Source: JACKIP01 sp963710165 (GTDB lineage Bacteria > Pseudomonadota > Alphaproteobacteria > Micavibrionales > Micavibrionaceae). Taken from it: DNA of 64,000 nt. Positions 28,255-36,930 of this stretch are shown here, one piece after another; positions within the stretch are counted from its first letter, which is position 1; the number at the start of each line of letters is the position of its first letter. Made by a program: the position numbers and the translations under genes. The DNA is taken from the NCBI GenBank assembly GCA_963710165.1, contig CAVPYZ010000001.1, forward strand, positions 490,393-554,392, read 5' to 3'. The notes under the pieces were generated by a model. It had not been told where the DNA came from, ran no database searches, and saw nothing but the letters and a program-made list of their open reading frames with translations.

Positions 28255-29307
28255 ATGGCTACAACAAAATTCTGTCAGGGAATCTCCGATATTTCGGACA
28301 CATATATGGGGTTTATTATTGATCAATGGGGCGTTTTGCATGACGGGCAAAAGCTTTATGATGGTGTTCTCGAGTGTATGGAAGAGCTGCGCGGGCGTAA
28401 GAAAAAAGTTATTATTCTTTCGAATTCAACCCATCCCGGTACCTATAATGAAAAAGCATTAAAAAAAATGGGGCTAGGTCCCGACTTTTATGACCATATT
28501 GTCACATCTGGGGAGCTGATCCGCAACGGGCTTGAACAGCAATCTGACGGATTATTTAAAGGATACGGCAAAAAATGTTTTATTTTCGGGGAAGAAGAAG
28601 CCAAAGGAATTTTTGACGGAACTGATATTGAAATTGTTAATGATATTAAAGATGCCTCATTCATGTTGATCGCGGGTATTGATCGTAAAATGTTACAAGT
28701 CGATGATTATTTACCTATCTTAAAAGAGGCTGTGCGCCGTGGCATCAAAGCAATCTGTACGAACCCTGACTCTCACGCTTTGCTTGGTGCTAATTACCTG
28801 ATGGGGCCGGCACTTATTTCGCGTTCTTTCGAGGATTTTGGCGGCGTTGTACAATATATCGGTAAACCACACGCCCCGATATTCAAAAAATGTATCACGC
28901 TTTTACAAAAAGAAGACGTCTTTCCTGCACAAACGGTTATGATTGGTGACACAATGGCGCATGATATTATGGGCGCACATTATGTGAATGTTGATACGTG
29001 CTTGGTTAAAACCGGTATGCATGCCGGGGTGTTTAAAAATAACCAGACCCCCGCAGAGGTCGACAAAACGCTAGATATTTTAATTACGCATTATAATCAT
29101 ATCCGCCCGCGTTATCTGGTTGGTCATTTTGAATGGGGAAATGCGTTGCCGGATCGTAAGCACAAAATTCATAAAAAGCATGTCCGCAGAAAACCTGTCG
29201 AAACAGAGGCCGATAAAGTGGAAAAGCTGAAAGATAAAACTGAAGAAAAGACGAGTGAAAAAAAGAAAATTCGTAAAAAACCAACGCCCAGACAAGTAAA
29301 AAGCTAG
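28255..29307 (+). CDS. HAD superfamily hydrolase, subclass IIA, with basic C-terminal extension
   Basis: A 350-residue HAD-IIA phosphatase of the TIGR01459 type. Motif I is FIIDQWGVLHDG (nucleophile Asp), motif II IILSNSTHPG, motif III Lys in YIGKPHAPIFKKC, motif IV MIGDTMAHDIMGA. I chose the ATG at 28255, preceded by AAGAGG, rather than an upstream TTG. The last ~60 residues are a Lys/Glu-rich low-complexity tail (HKIHKKHVRRKP through KKKIRKKPTPRQVKS) not needed for the fold; it may bind nucleic acid or membrane. Substrate unknown, probably a sugar phosphate or nucleotide. Confidence 0.88.
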   Translation: MATTKFCQGISDISDTYMGFIIDQWGVLHDGQKLYDGVLECMEELRGRKKKVIILSNSTHPGTYNEKALKKMGLGPDFYDHIVTSGELIRNGLEQQSDGLFKGYGKKCFIFGEEEAKGIFDGTDIEIVNDIKDASFMLIAGIDRKMLQVDDYLPILKEAVRRGIKAICTNPDSHALLGANYLMGPALISRSFEDFGGVVQYIGKPHAPIFKKCITLLQKEDVFPAQTVMIGDTMAHDIMGAHYVNVDTCLVKTGMHAGVFKNNQTPAEVDKTLDILITHYNHIRPRYLVGHFEWGNALPDRKHKIHKKHVRRKPVETEADKVEKLKDKTEEKTSEKKKIRKKPTPRQVKS

Positions 29308-29375
29308 ATAAAGTCTGACACAGGCGGATTTTGTTATTTTCAAGTCATCCTTGATCGCATACTCTCACAATTAAC

Positions 29376-31106
29376 ATGAAAAATTCAACACTCACACGTC
29401 GTTTAATCGGGGGGTATATCAAACCCTATCTGAAGTATGTCGCTGTGGCGGTCTTTTTCATGTTGATCGGCGCAGGCATGACCGCGGCATTTGCCAAACT
29501 TATTCAGCCCGTTCTGGATGATGTCCTGACCGCAAAAGACCAGAGTCAATTATATCTAATCGCCGGAATGATGGCATCTGCGTTTATTATACGGGGGATT
29601 GCAACATATATTCATACTGTGGTGATGAGCCGCGTCGGGGAATGGATCATTGGCGACCTACAAAAAGATTTGTTCGCAAAATTTATTGATCTGGATCTGG
29701 CATTTCATCAGGAACAAACCAGCAGCGGTCTTTTATCACGCGTAATGAATGATGTGCAAATGGTACGCTCTGCGATTACAGAAGCGTTAACGGGGCTTGG
29801 TAAAAGTTTGATTACATTAATACTGTTGGCAGGGGTCATGTTTATGCAAGACTGGGTTCTTGCTCTTATCTCATTTACGATTTTTCCACTCGCAGTCTCT
29901 TTTGTTCTGTGGGTCGGGCGTCGGTTGAGGCGAATTTCAAAAAGTATGCAAGGTCAAATGGGTGATCTGACCGCGCGGTTGTCACAAATCCTACAAGGTA
30001 TTCGTCTGGTAAAGGCGTATGGCCAAGAAGCGTATGAGCGGGATCGCGCGCAATATAATATTGATAAAGTCCGTAGCCTGAAGGTAAAAGTCGTGCGCGT
30101 CGGCAACCTGACCACGCCGTTTAATGAAGTTCTGGTCGGCATGGTTGTGTTTGGAATTATCGTTTATGGCGGTATTCAGGTATCAGACGGTGTTATGACC
30201 GCAGGACAGCTGATTTCTTTTATAGCGGCCTTCACACTCGCTTACGAGCCTATGAAAAAACTGGCAAAGCTAAATAATACCTATCAAATCGGAATGGGCG
30301 CGGCAGAGCGCGTTTTTGAAATGCTTGACCAGCCGATCATAATGCGAACTGACGGCACGCAAAAACTAGATAAAGCCGCACCACAGATAGAATTTGACAA
30401 AGTTTGTTTCGAATATGAAGAAGAGCAGGGGAATGTTTTGAATGAACTCTCTTTCACAGCGGACGCCGGAAAAGTAACCGCCATTGTCGGGGCGAGTGGA
30501 GCGGGAAAATCGACATTATTCAACCTGCTCTTGCGTTTTTATGACGTGAAGCAGGGTGCAATCAAAATCAATGGCACAGAACTCATCGATTTTGATATTG
30601 ATAATCTGCGCGGCAATATGGCGCTGGTATCGCAAGATGTGGTGATTTTCAACGAAACCGTCTCAGAAAATATTGCCTATGGCCGCGCTGGTGCAACGCA
30701 AGAGGATATAGAAAAAGCCGCAGAAATGGCGGCGGCGGATCAATTCGTCAAGGAAATGCCGCTTGGCTATAACACGATATTAGGAGAGCAGGGCACAAAG
30801 CTGTCTGGCGGGCAGAAACAACGGATTTCAATTGCGCGGGCTATCTTACGTGATGCGCCGATATTATTATTGGATGAAGCAACCTCTGCCCTTGATAATG
30901 AAGCAGAAATGCTTATTCAGAAAGCGCTATCGCGTTTTGAAAAGGGACGCACAACTCTGGTCATCGCACATCGTTTATCTACCGTTCAGAATGCGGATAA
31001 AATCATCGTGATGGAGCGTGGACGTGTCACAGAAGAAGGCACACATGACGATTTACTCGCAAAAAAAGGCGCGTACGCCCATATGCTGGAATTGCTGGAG
31101 GATTAA
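29376..31106 (+). CDS. ABC transporter, fused permease/ATPase (MsbA-like exporter)
   Basis: A 576-residue half-transporter with an N-terminal six-helix exporter domain and a C-terminal ATPase: Walker A GASGAGKSTLFN, signature LSGGQKQRISIARAIL, Walker B ILLLDEATSALDNEAE and the His switch VIAHRLSTVQ. This matches lipid A or lipid flippases of the MsbA family and multidrug exporters; the substrate is unproved. The next gene's ATG starts directly after the stop with GGAGG inside this gene's end, so the two are cotranscribed. Confidence 0.93.
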   Translation: MKNSTLTRRLIGGYIKPYLKYVAVAVFFMLIGAGMTAAFAKLIQPVLDDVLTAKDQSQLYLIAGMMASAFIIRGIATYIHTVVMSRVGEWIIGDLQKDLFAKFIDLDLAFHQEQTSSGLLSRVMNDVQMVRSAITEALTGLGKSLITLILLAGVMFMQDWVLALISFTIFPLAVSFVLWVGRRLRRISKSMQGQMGDLTARLSQILQGIRLVKAYGQEAYERDRAQYNIDKVRSLKVKVVRVGNLTTPFNEVLVGMVVFGIIVYGGIQVSDGVMTAGQLISFIAAFTLAYEPMKKLAKLNNTYQIGMGAAERVFEMLDQPIIMRTDGTQKLDKAAPQIEFDKVCFEYEEEQGNVLNELSFTADAGKVTAIVGASGAGKSTLFNLLLRFYDVKQGAIKINGTELIDFDIDNLRGNMALVSQDVVIFNETVSENIAYGRAGATQEDIEKAAEMAAADQFVKEMPLGYNTILGEQGTKLSGGQKQRISIARAILRDAPILLLDEATSALDNEAEMLIQKALSRFEKGRTTLVIAHRLSTVQNADKIIVMERGRVTEEGTHDDLLAKKGAYAHMLELLED

Positions 31107-31931
31107 ATGATACTTCTTTTAAAAAAATTACTGATCGGCGCAGTATTTTTGTATTTTGCCCTTCTTTTCATTCTGGTCGTTTTTCAACGCTCATTCATAT
31201 ATTTTCCGACAACGTCCGAGCCCTCTTTTTCTCAATATGGTCAACTTGCAAAGGCATATGAGTCGATTAGCGTGGTTAATGAAGACGGACTGCGTATTTC
31301 GGGATGGTATCATCGCGGTAAAGATCGCCAGAAACCCCTGATTATTTGGTTTCAGGGAAATGGGGGAAGCTACGCTGACCGTATTTATTCCGCGCAGTTT
31401 TATGTGGAGAGGGGGTATAGCATTCTTTTGGCAGGCTATCGCGGTTACGGCGGAAATCCCGGGAAAATTACAGAACGCGGTTTATATCAGGACGCAGATG
31501 CTTGGGTCAGAATGGCCGCCTCACGTCTGAAGTTTTCACCGGATCAGATGGTTTTATACGGGGAGTCACTTGGAACAGGCATAGCCGTTGAAATGGCAAC
31601 ACGTTACAGGTTCAAAGCTCTAATTTTACAAACACCTTATAAAAGCCTAAGAGCCATCGCCCAGCGGCAATACCCGTTCTATCCGATCACATTTCTTATG
31701 AAAGATCACTTTGACAGCTTGTCACGTATTCAGCGTATAAAGGCGCCGGTATTCATGTTTCACGGTGATCAGGATGAGGTTATTCCCCTGTCACACGCAC
31801 AGACATTATTCGACGCGGCACCTCAACCCAAAAGTTTCAGAGTGATTAGGGGGGCGCGACACAGTGATACCTATAATTATGGTGTGGATAAAATCGTGCA
31901 TTCCTTTTTACAAGCTGTTGAGACTCAATAA
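31107..31931 (+). CDS. Alpha/beta hydrolase, membrane-anchored
   Basis: A 274-residue serine hydrolase with an N-terminal membrane helix (KLLIGAVFLYFALLFILVVF). The nucleophile elbow is LYGESLGTGIA (GxSxG), the acid is in FHGDQDEVIPLSHA, and the His in RGARHSDTYNYG. The pattern FQGNGGSYADRI...GYRGYGGNPGKITERGLYQDA is typical of the BEM46/YfhR group. Its substrate is unknown. It is translationally coupled to the ABC transporter upstream. Confidence 0.88.
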   Translation: MILLLKKLLIGAVFLYFALLFILVVFQRSFIYFPTTSEPSFSQYGQLAKAYESISVVNEDGLRISGWYHRGKDRQKPLIIWFQGNGGSYADRIYSAQFYVERGYSILLAGYRGYGGNPGKITERGLYQDADAWVRMAASRLKFSPDQMVLYGESLGTGIAVEMATRYRFKALILQTPYKSLRAIAQRQYPFYPITFLMKDHFDSLSRIQRIKAPVFMFHGDQDEVIPLSHAQTLFDAAPQPKSFRVIRGARHSDTYNYGVDKIVHSFLQAVETQ

Positions 31932-32021
31932 AAAAATACAAAATGATCTTGCTTTTTTAAAACCGCAGGCGTAAACCGACTGCAGCATAAAATTTCAATA
32001 ATAATAAAAGTGAGAAGTCAA

Positions 32022-32504
32022 ATGCCTTGCGAAACAGCAATTTTAACCAACGTTTACACCGTAAAACCTGATATGAGCGTCGAAGATGCGCTCACATATA
32101 TACATGAAAAAAATGTACGTGCCATGCCGGTGATCGATGATAGCGGCAATCTGGTTGGTATGTTTAGCCTGGAAGCGCTGCTGAAAAGCTTACTGCCCGT
32201 TTCTGTCACCATGGATGAAGGTCTTCAAAAGCTGGGTTTTGTCGTGGGTGCAGGGCCGGGAATTGCGAAAAGACTTAAAAAAGTGCAGGTACAAAATGTT
32301 GTGGATGTCATGTTGAAAGATATTATCGTGGCGCACCCCTCAACAGCGCTGTGGGAGGCGATACGCTTAATGGTTAAATATGGCAGTCCGATCCCTGTAG
32401 TCGAGGAAAATAGCGCCAAGTTTATCGGTATTATTTCAGAGCAATCCGCCATGACAGATCTGGAACAAACATTAAAAGACATGGAAGCAAGCGGCGACGC
32501 TTAA
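32022..32504 (+). CDS. CBS-domain pair protein
   Basis: A 160-residue protein made of two CBS motifs: VYTVKPDMSVEDALTYIHEKNVRAMPVIDDSGNLVGMFSLEAL and the second beginning KDIIVAHPSTALWEAIRLMVKYGSPIPVVEENSAKFIGIIS. Such pairs bind adenine nucleotides or SAM and regulate partners. The frame opens with a GTG at 32010, but the ATG at 32022 has a purine-rich AAGTGAGAAG before it. The permease gene follows by 32 bases, so it may sense ligand for that transporter. Confidence 0.85.
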   Translation: MPCETAILTNVYTVKPDMSVEDALTYIHEKNVRAMPVIDDSGNLVGMFSLEALLKSLLPVSVTMDEGLQKLGFVVGAGPGIAKRLKKVQVQNVVDVMLKDIIVAHPSTALWEAIRLMVKYGSPIPVVEENSAKFIGIISEQSAMTDLEQTLKDMEASGDA

Positions 32505-32536
32505 GCATAGAAAATTAAAGGGATAGAGGAAGAAAC

Positions 32537-33889
32537 ATGGTTCCTGTAGATACAGCACATCACGCAACAGAAGTTATTTTAGGGATTAACCCGATGATCA
32601 TGGCAACATCCATTTTGGTTGTTGCTTACGCGTTTATTATTTCAGAGAAAATCAACCGCGCCGTCGTATCATTACTGGGCGCAGGACTGCTCGTTTTTAC
32701 AGGCGTTCTAAACCAAGAACTAATGGTTCAGGGTATTGATTTCAATACGATTTTTCTATTAACGGGGATGATGGTCATTGTGGCCATTACCAAACGCACC
32801 GGAATTTTCCAGTATGTTGCTATTCTCTCTGCAAAATCTGTGCGGGGGAATCCGCGTGCCTTGCTGGTGGTTCTTTCGCTCATAACCGCTGTTTTCTCGG
32901 CTTTACTAGATAATGTGACAACAGTTTTGCTGGTTGTTCCCATTACGCTTCTACTGACGGAGCAACTCAAATTACCGGCGTACCCTTTCTTATTCGCGTT
33001 AATCTTTGCCTCTAATGTTGGGGGTATGGCAACACTTATTGGTGATCCGCCCAACATTCTGATTGGGTCAGCTGTTGGTTTCGGTTTTATGGACTTTGTT
33101 TATAATGTCGGACCTGCGTCTGTCATTAATATGGTTGTTTTACTTGTTATTTTTGACTTTATATGGGGACGCAAATTTAAAACGTCTATGAAGGCGCGTG
33201 CCCATCTGTTGCGCTATAACCCGCGTGAAGCTTTGACCGATGTTCCTTTGCTTTTGAAATCGGGATTGACCCTTTCTTTGGTTCTATTCGGGTTCATTGT
33301 GGGTCATGGTCATGGTATTGAACCTGGAACCGTTGCCTTAACAGGGGCGGCTTTTTTAATGTTGCTTGATGTCTATCGTTTTAAGGCAGAGGATCAATCA
33401 CATAAAGTTCAGGAAAGTTTTCAGGAAGTCGAGTGGGAAACTATTTTCTTCTTTATGGGATTATTTGTACTTGTTTATGGGGTAGAACATACGGGTCTGC
33501 TAAATATGTTGGCAGAATACATGCTGAACATGACAGGTGGTGACATGGCAACCACGGGTTATGTGATCCTATGGTCATCGGCGATCCTTTCTGCTATCGT
33601 TGATAACATTCCGTTTGTGGCAACCATGATTCCGATGATCGAATCCATGGCGCCAGAAATGGGCGGTGACGCCGCGATTGAACCGCTATGGTGGTCATTA
33701 TCTTTAGGCGCGTGTCTGGGTGGTAACGGATCATTGATCGGCGCAAGTGCCAACGTAATGGTTGCCAGCTTTGCCGAACGCGCAGGACAGCGGATACCGT
33801 TTATGAAGTTTATGGTTATGGCATTCCCGCTGATGATTTTAACAATTATAATTAGTACAGGTTACGTATGGTTCGTGTTCTTTGGATAG
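32537..33889 (+). CDS. ArsB/NhaD-superfamily (SLC13/P-protein-like) ion permease
   Basis: A 450-residue polytopic membrane protein with a ribosome site AGAGGAAGAA. It has the ion-transporter superfamily duplicated helical hairpins: SALLDNVTTVLLVVPITLLL and ASNVGGMATLIGDPPNILIGS in the first half, SAIVDNIPFVATMIPMI and GACLGGNGSLIGASANVMVAS in the second. The DN-T/P and GDPPN/GGNGSLIGASAN motifs match the ArsB, NhaD and OCA2 (P protein) groups. The ion, Na+/H+ antiport or anion, cannot be decided. Confidence 0.88.
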   Translation: MVPVDTAHHATEVILGINPMIMATSILVVAYAFIISEKINRAVVSLLGAGLLVFTGVLNQELMVQGIDFNTIFLLTGMMVIVAITKRTGIFQYVAILSAKSVRGNPRALLVVLSLITAVFSALLDNVTTVLLVVPITLLLTEQLKLPAYPFLFALIFASNVGGMATLIGDPPNILIGSAVGFGFMDFVYNVGPASVINMVVLLVIFDFIWGRKFKTSMKARAHLLRYNPREALTDVPLLLKSGLTLSLVLFGFIVGHGHGIEPGTVALTGAAFLMLLDVYRFKAEDQSHKVQESFQEVEWETIFFFMGLFVLVYGVEHTGLLNMLAEYMLNMTGGDMATTGYVILWSSAILSAIVDNIPFVATMIPMIESMAPEMGGDAAIEPLWWSLSLGACLGGNGSLIGASANVMVASFAERAGQRIPFMKFMVMAFPLMILTIIISTGYVWFVFFG

Positions 33890-34368
33890 TTTTGATTTCT
33901 TTATTCAGCATAATGCCTCTTACATCTTGTTCAGAGGACGCTGCCAATGAAACCGAAGCTAGTCAAAATGCGGATGATGTTGATGATGGCTATATACGTA
34001 AACCGTTAAAAATCGTCACACAGGATGGTCGCGAGCTTTTCTTTGATGTTGAGGTTGCAGACACACCGCAATCAACGGCACAGGGTTTGATGCATCGCAA
34101 ACAAATGGCGGCGGATCACGGAATGATTTTTATATTCCCGTCATTACAACCTTTATCTTTTTGGATGAAGAATACATATCTTCCGCTTGATATTTTATTC
34201 TTGGATACACAAGGAACAATTCTGAATATTGAAGAAGGCATCCCTTTAAACGAGGAAAGTGTCTATGCCAGAGGGCTGGCAAAAGCTGCTTTAGAGCTGA
34301 ATCGCGGGACTGCCGAAAAAATGGGTATTCAAGCGGGCGACAAAGTTATTTTTTCAGGATTGAAATAG
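33868..34368 (+). CDS. DUF192 family lipoprotein
   Basis: A 166-residue protein with an N-terminal lipoprotein signal (MPLTSCSED lipobox) and an acidic linker, followed by a complete DUF192 domain: VEVADTPQSTAQGLMHRKQMAADHGMIFIFP and LSFWMKNTYLPLDILFLDTQGTI. DUF192 proteins are small beta-barrel exported proteins of unknown role. Its start overlaps the permease 3' end by 22 bases. Confidence 0.88.
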   Translation: MVRVLWIVLISLFSIMPLTSCSEDAANETEASQNADDVDDGYIRKPLKIVTQDGRELFFDVEVADTPQSTAQGLMHRKQMAADHGMIFIFPSLQPLSFWMKNTYLPLDILFLDTQGTILNIEEGIPLNEESVYARGLAKAALELNRGTAEKMGIQAGDKVIFSGLK

Positions 34369-34439
34369 GAAAACACTTGCATTCTATCTGCAAGACGCAT
34401 AAAGATAATTTTACAAATTTTGGTTTCAAGATTTGTTGT

Positions 34440-34516
34440 CGGAGTGTAGCGCAGCCTGGTAGCGCATCTGCTTTGGGAGCAGAGGGTCGGAGGTTCGAAT
34501 CCTCTCACTCCGACCA
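34440..34516 (+). tRNA. tRNA-Pro (anticodon TGG)
   Basis: A full cloverleaf can be drawn: acceptor CGGAGTG pairing with CACTCCG, D-arm AGCGCAGCCTGGTAGCGC, anticodon stem TCTGC/GCAGA around the loop TTTGGGA (anticodon TGG), T-arm GGAGGTTCGAATCCTC, and an encoded CCA end. Length 77. The C1-G72 pair is typical of tRNA-Pro. Confidence 0.96.
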
Positions 34517-34520
34517 CTTA

Positions 34521-34538
34521 TTTAAAGTCTTCTTTAAA
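34521..34538 (+). terminator. Weak A+T hairpin after tRNA-Pro
   Basis: TTTAAAG, four bases, then CTTTAAA form a 7-bp stem just after the tRNA CCA and just at the end of the convergent gene. There is no long T run and the stem is A+T-rich, so it could at best be a weak bidirectional terminator or a processing boundary. Confidence 0.25.
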
Positions 34539-34539
34539 T

Positions 34540-34950
34540 TTACGGTATATACGCAAAACCGCTACCACCTGCAACAGAGGGCGTTGCTGGTTTTGGTGTT
34601 GCCATAGTTTCCATGATTGAATCAGCCTGTTGTCCCAATGTATCATTTGAACGTATAGCAAGTCCCAAAATATGTCCGGGCAATGCAACATGACTATCGA
34701 GCGGGCTGCCTGATTTTACTTGTATCGCGACAACAGATCCACTTTGTTGCGTGGTTTCCATGCCGTTGCTACTCAATTGTAGGAACGATTCTCTATACTT
34801 TCCAGCGGCCGAATACCCGCCTACATCTTTGAAATCTAATTCAACATAGCCGTCTCTATCCATTGTTATCTCCAGACCGGCTTGTCTTAATATACCTATT
34901 GGCCCCGTATTAAGGTCTGTTTTGCTACCATCTAAACGATCGTAAATCAT
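34540..34950 (-). CDS. Hypothetical protein
   Basis: I take the start at ATG 34950 because the minus strand shows AAAGGAGAATGAAT directly before it, an excellent ribosome site; the frame is open further to 35112 but that stretch lacks a signal. The resulting 136-residue protein (MIYDRLDGSKTDLNTGPIG, then beta-rich segments such as DGYVELDFKDVGGYSAAGKYRESFLQL) has no signal peptide or known domain. The C-terminal 35 residues are Pro/Ala/Gly-rich. Function unknown; it is divergent from the sigma-factor gene. Confidence 0.65.
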   Translation of the reverse strand: MIYDRLDGSKTDLNTGPIGILRQAGLEITMDRDGYVELDFKDVGGYSAAGKYRESFLQLSSNGMETTQQSGSVVAIQVKSGSPLDSHVALPGHILGLAIRSNDTLGQQADSIMETMATPKPATPSVAGGSGFAYIP

Positions 34951-35061
34951 ATATTCATTCTCCTTTGTATTTTTTAATCTTAGAGCTAACGCATTAAAAT
35001 TATGTGAATGAGTAAGGTAAAAGCGCTGGAGTTTCAATAAATTTATTATTATAGTTTGATC

Positions 35062-35604
35062 ATGGTAAATCTCTCGGAGACAAGCTGGAAAGAATGGGCT
35101 GTCTTGGCGCAAGGTGGTGATAAGAAAGCATATTCACAACTATTAAGAGACATTCTTCCCTTTATTCATAAAAGCATACTTCCCAGAGTCGCAAATCCGG
35201 AGTGGGCGGACGATATTACCCAGGAAGTTTTGATGTCAATTCACAAGTCACTTCATACCTATTCTGCTGATCGTGCGTTTACACCATGGTTGAATGCGAT
35301 CATTCACTATCGTAAGACTGACCATCTGCGTAAATATTATTCATCCAAGGGAAATGTCAGCGTTCCGGTCGAAGATCAAATAAATTTATCGGCAGATGTA
35401 ACGTCTCCCGAGGATATGACCGAATACAAGAATGTTGAAAAAGCGTTATTATCATTTCCGGAGAAACAACAGCAGATTTTTCGCCTGATTAAAATCGACG
35501 GATATACGGCAAAAGAAGTCGCAAATAAGATGGAAATGACGGAAAGTGCGGTAAAAGTTTCCGCACATCGCACACTTGAAAAATTGAAACAGGACTTAAA
35601 TTAA
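35062..35604 (+). CDS. ECF-type RNA polymerase sigma factor
   Basis: A 180-residue group 4 sigma factor. Region 2 (ILPFIHKSILPRVANPEWADDITQEVLMSIHKSLHTYSADRAFTPWL) and region 4 (LLSFPEKQQQIFRLIKIDGYTAKEVANKMEMTESAVKVSAHRTLEKLKQ) are both clear. An upstream TTG at 35056 is possible, but the ATG at 35062 starts at MVNLSETSW. The next gene, 10 bases downstream, encodes a DUF1109 membrane protein, the anti-sigma partner of the Caulobacter SigF type, so this is probably a metal- or oxidant-responsive sigma factor. Its promoter consensus was not identified. Confidence 0.92.
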   Translation: MVNLSETSWKEWAVLAQGGDKKAYSQLLRDILPFIHKSILPRVANPEWADDITQEVLMSIHKSLHTYSADRAFTPWLNAIIHYRKTDHLRKYYSSKGNVSVPVEDQINLSADVTSPEDMTEYKNVEKALLSFPEKQQQIFRLIKIDGYTAKEVANKMEMTESAVKVSAHRTLEKLKQDLN

Positions 35605-35614
35605 AGCAGGACAT

Positions 35615-36247
35615 ATGAACGATTTTAACCATTTGATAGATCAGTTAGAGGACGATTTGGAGCCGGTAAAGCCTATGGCATCGCCTCTACAACGCACCGT
35701 CATATGGTTTTTTGCGGGTATTTTCAGTATTATTCTGGTGGGCGCGCTTATGGGGTTTCGCATGGATCTGGGCGAAAAAGCGATGGATGCCATATTCTTG
35801 GCAGAACTTGGCCTGATCATTATTTTAAGCGCCAGTGCCGCATATGCGTCGGCTTGGTTATCGCTGCCGGACGGCGCAGAAAAATCAAAAATTATTATCA
35901 TTCCCTATCTTACCGTAACTGTTGCGCTGTTGCTTATTGGATATGAAATTGTTCAACACGGCTTTGAGCTCAAGAATTTTGAGATTCATCACTGTATTAT
36001 CGATGCCTTTGCGATGGGGACGATTCCCGTTATTTTGATGATATGGATGATGCGTCAAGGCGCACCAACACGTCCTGTACTGTCTGCGCTGACCAATATG
36101 ATCGCGGCAGGCGGCATCGGATATATCGGCTTGCGTATAACGTGCGGCAGTGACGCAATCGGACATATGTGTGCCTATCATATTTTCCCGTTCGTTTTGG
36201 CAGGATTATTGTTAGGATTGGTTGCCCGCAAACTCTATCATTGGTAA
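35615..36247 (+). CDS. DUF1109 (NrsF/OsrA-like) membrane anti-sigma factor
   Basis: A 210-residue inner-membrane protein with six predicted helices after a short cytoplasmic N-terminus (MNDFNHLIDQLEDDLEPVKPM) that should hold the sigma factor. It matches DUF1109 proteins such as Caulobacter NrsF/OsrA, in which two conserved cysteines are needed for response to chromate and cadmium. Cysteines here are C127 (IHHCIID), C177 (RITCGSD) and C186 (HMCAYH); the 50-residue interval between C127 and C177 equals that of the Caulobacter pair as I recall it (C131/C181). Pairing with the sigma gene is direct. Confidence 0.88.
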   Translation: MNDFNHLIDQLEDDLEPVKPMASPLQRTVIWFFAGIFSIILVGALMGFRMDLGEKAMDAIFLAELGLIIILSASAAYASAWLSLPDGAEKSKIIIIPYLTVTVALLLIGYEIVQHGFELKNFEIHHCIIDAFAMGTIPVILMIWMMRQGAPTRPVLSALTNMIAAGGIGYIGLRITCGSDAIGHMCAYHIFPFVLAGLLLGLVARKLYHW

Positions 36248-36256
36248 GGTCGAATT

Positions 36257-36637
36257 ATGGACGTTAAAATTTACGAAACAGCAAAAACAGCAATGCAATC
36301 CGGTCGTGCCAAGGTGGGACAATGGGTTTTGGAATATAAACGCGTCACGCCAAATCGCCCTGAACCCCTAATGGGGTGGAGCAGCGCGGCGGATACATAT
36401 AATCAGGTTAAATTAAAATTTGATGACGCGGAGCAAGCGATAGAATTCGCAACCAAACATGGTCTTAGCTATGATCTGAAAGAAGGATCGCAAAAACAAA
36501 TACGCCCGCGCAATTACGGTGACAACTTTCGCTATCTGCCGCCAGTAAAAGCCGCAGACCCGACAAAGTCTGCCAATAAGAAGCTTTCAGGAAAAAACGC
36601 AGAGGCCAGACCGGAGAAGAAAACAAAAACCGATTAA
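36257..36637 (+). CDS. Complex I NDUFS4-like subunit (ETC complex I conserved region)
   Basis: A 126-residue protein with the NDUFS4 (AQDQ) domain: VKIYETAKTAMQSGRAKVGQWVLEYKR, LMGWSSAADTYNQVKLKF, DAEQAIEFATKHGLSYDL and RPRNYGDNFRY. This accessory subunit of NADH:ubiquinone oxidoreductase is shared by mitochondria and Alphaproteobacteria and stabilises the N module. A Lys-rich tail (KLSGKNAEARPEKKTKTD) follows. No nuo genes are nearby. It starts 9 bases after the anti-sigma gene. Confidence 0.93.
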   Translation: MDVKIYETAKTAMQSGRAKVGQWVLEYKRVTPNRPEPLMGWSSAADTYNQVKLKFDDAEQAIEFATKHGLSYDLKEGSQKQIRPRNYGDNFRYLPPVKAADPTKSANKKLSGKNAEARPEKKTKTD

Positions 36638-36687
36638 CAAATTGATCTTTGTTTTATCTTGCCGTATATATGAAGAAATTTCCAGAC

Positions 36688-36764
36688 GGTCCCATAGCTC
36701 AACTGGATAGAGCATCTGCCTTCTAAGCAGAGGGTTGCAGGTTCGAGTCCTGCTGGGATCGCCA
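36688..36764 (+). tRNA. tRNA-Arg (anticodon TCT), island attachment site
   Basis: Cloverleaf: acceptor GGTCCCA with TGGGATC (one G-T pair), D-arm AGCTCAACTGGATAGAGC, anticodon stem TCTGC/GCAGA around CTTCTAA (anticodon TCT), T-arm GCAGGTTCGAGTCCTGC, discriminator G and CCA. Length 77. The 3' 21 bases are repeated about 8.2 kb downstream, marking this gene as the integration target of the adjacent element, which rebuilds an intact tRNA on the left. Confidence 0.96.
36744..36764 (+). repeat. attL: 21-bp tRNA-Arg 3' end
   Basis: Left attachment repeat, from the T-loop through the CCA end of tRNA-Arg. It matches 44950-44969 at every base except one A present here (GGGATCG) and absent on the right (GGGTCG). 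Confidence 0.85.
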
Positions 36765-36876
36765 CTTTCTTTATCTCATACAGTTTGATATAATCCAATA
36801 ACACTAGGTAATCTGGCGGTTGTAGGATATTTTATTGTCCATCTTCGTCCGATCTGGTTGGAACAAATACGGCACG

Positions 36877-36899
36877 TTTTCGGGTATATTTTCGGGTAT
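36877..36899 (+). repeat. Tandem TTTTCGGGTAT repeats in integrase leader
   Basis: Two copies of TTTTCGGGTAT at 36877-36887 and 36889-36899, period 12. The segment GGTATATTTTCGGGTAT (36883-36899) recurs as an exact direct repeat at 44878-44894, inside the other end of the island. Position upstream of the integrase start and near both ends suggests arm-type integrase or excisionase binding sites. Confidence 0.6.
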
Positions 36900-36930
36900 C
36901 TCAAAGTGCCTCAATAGGAGATACCTGCAA

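Noticed and set aside
36835..36930. Integrase starting at the TTG at 36835
   Set aside because: The extra 32 residues match no integrase start and overlie the direct repeats; ATG 36931 has AGGAG upstream.
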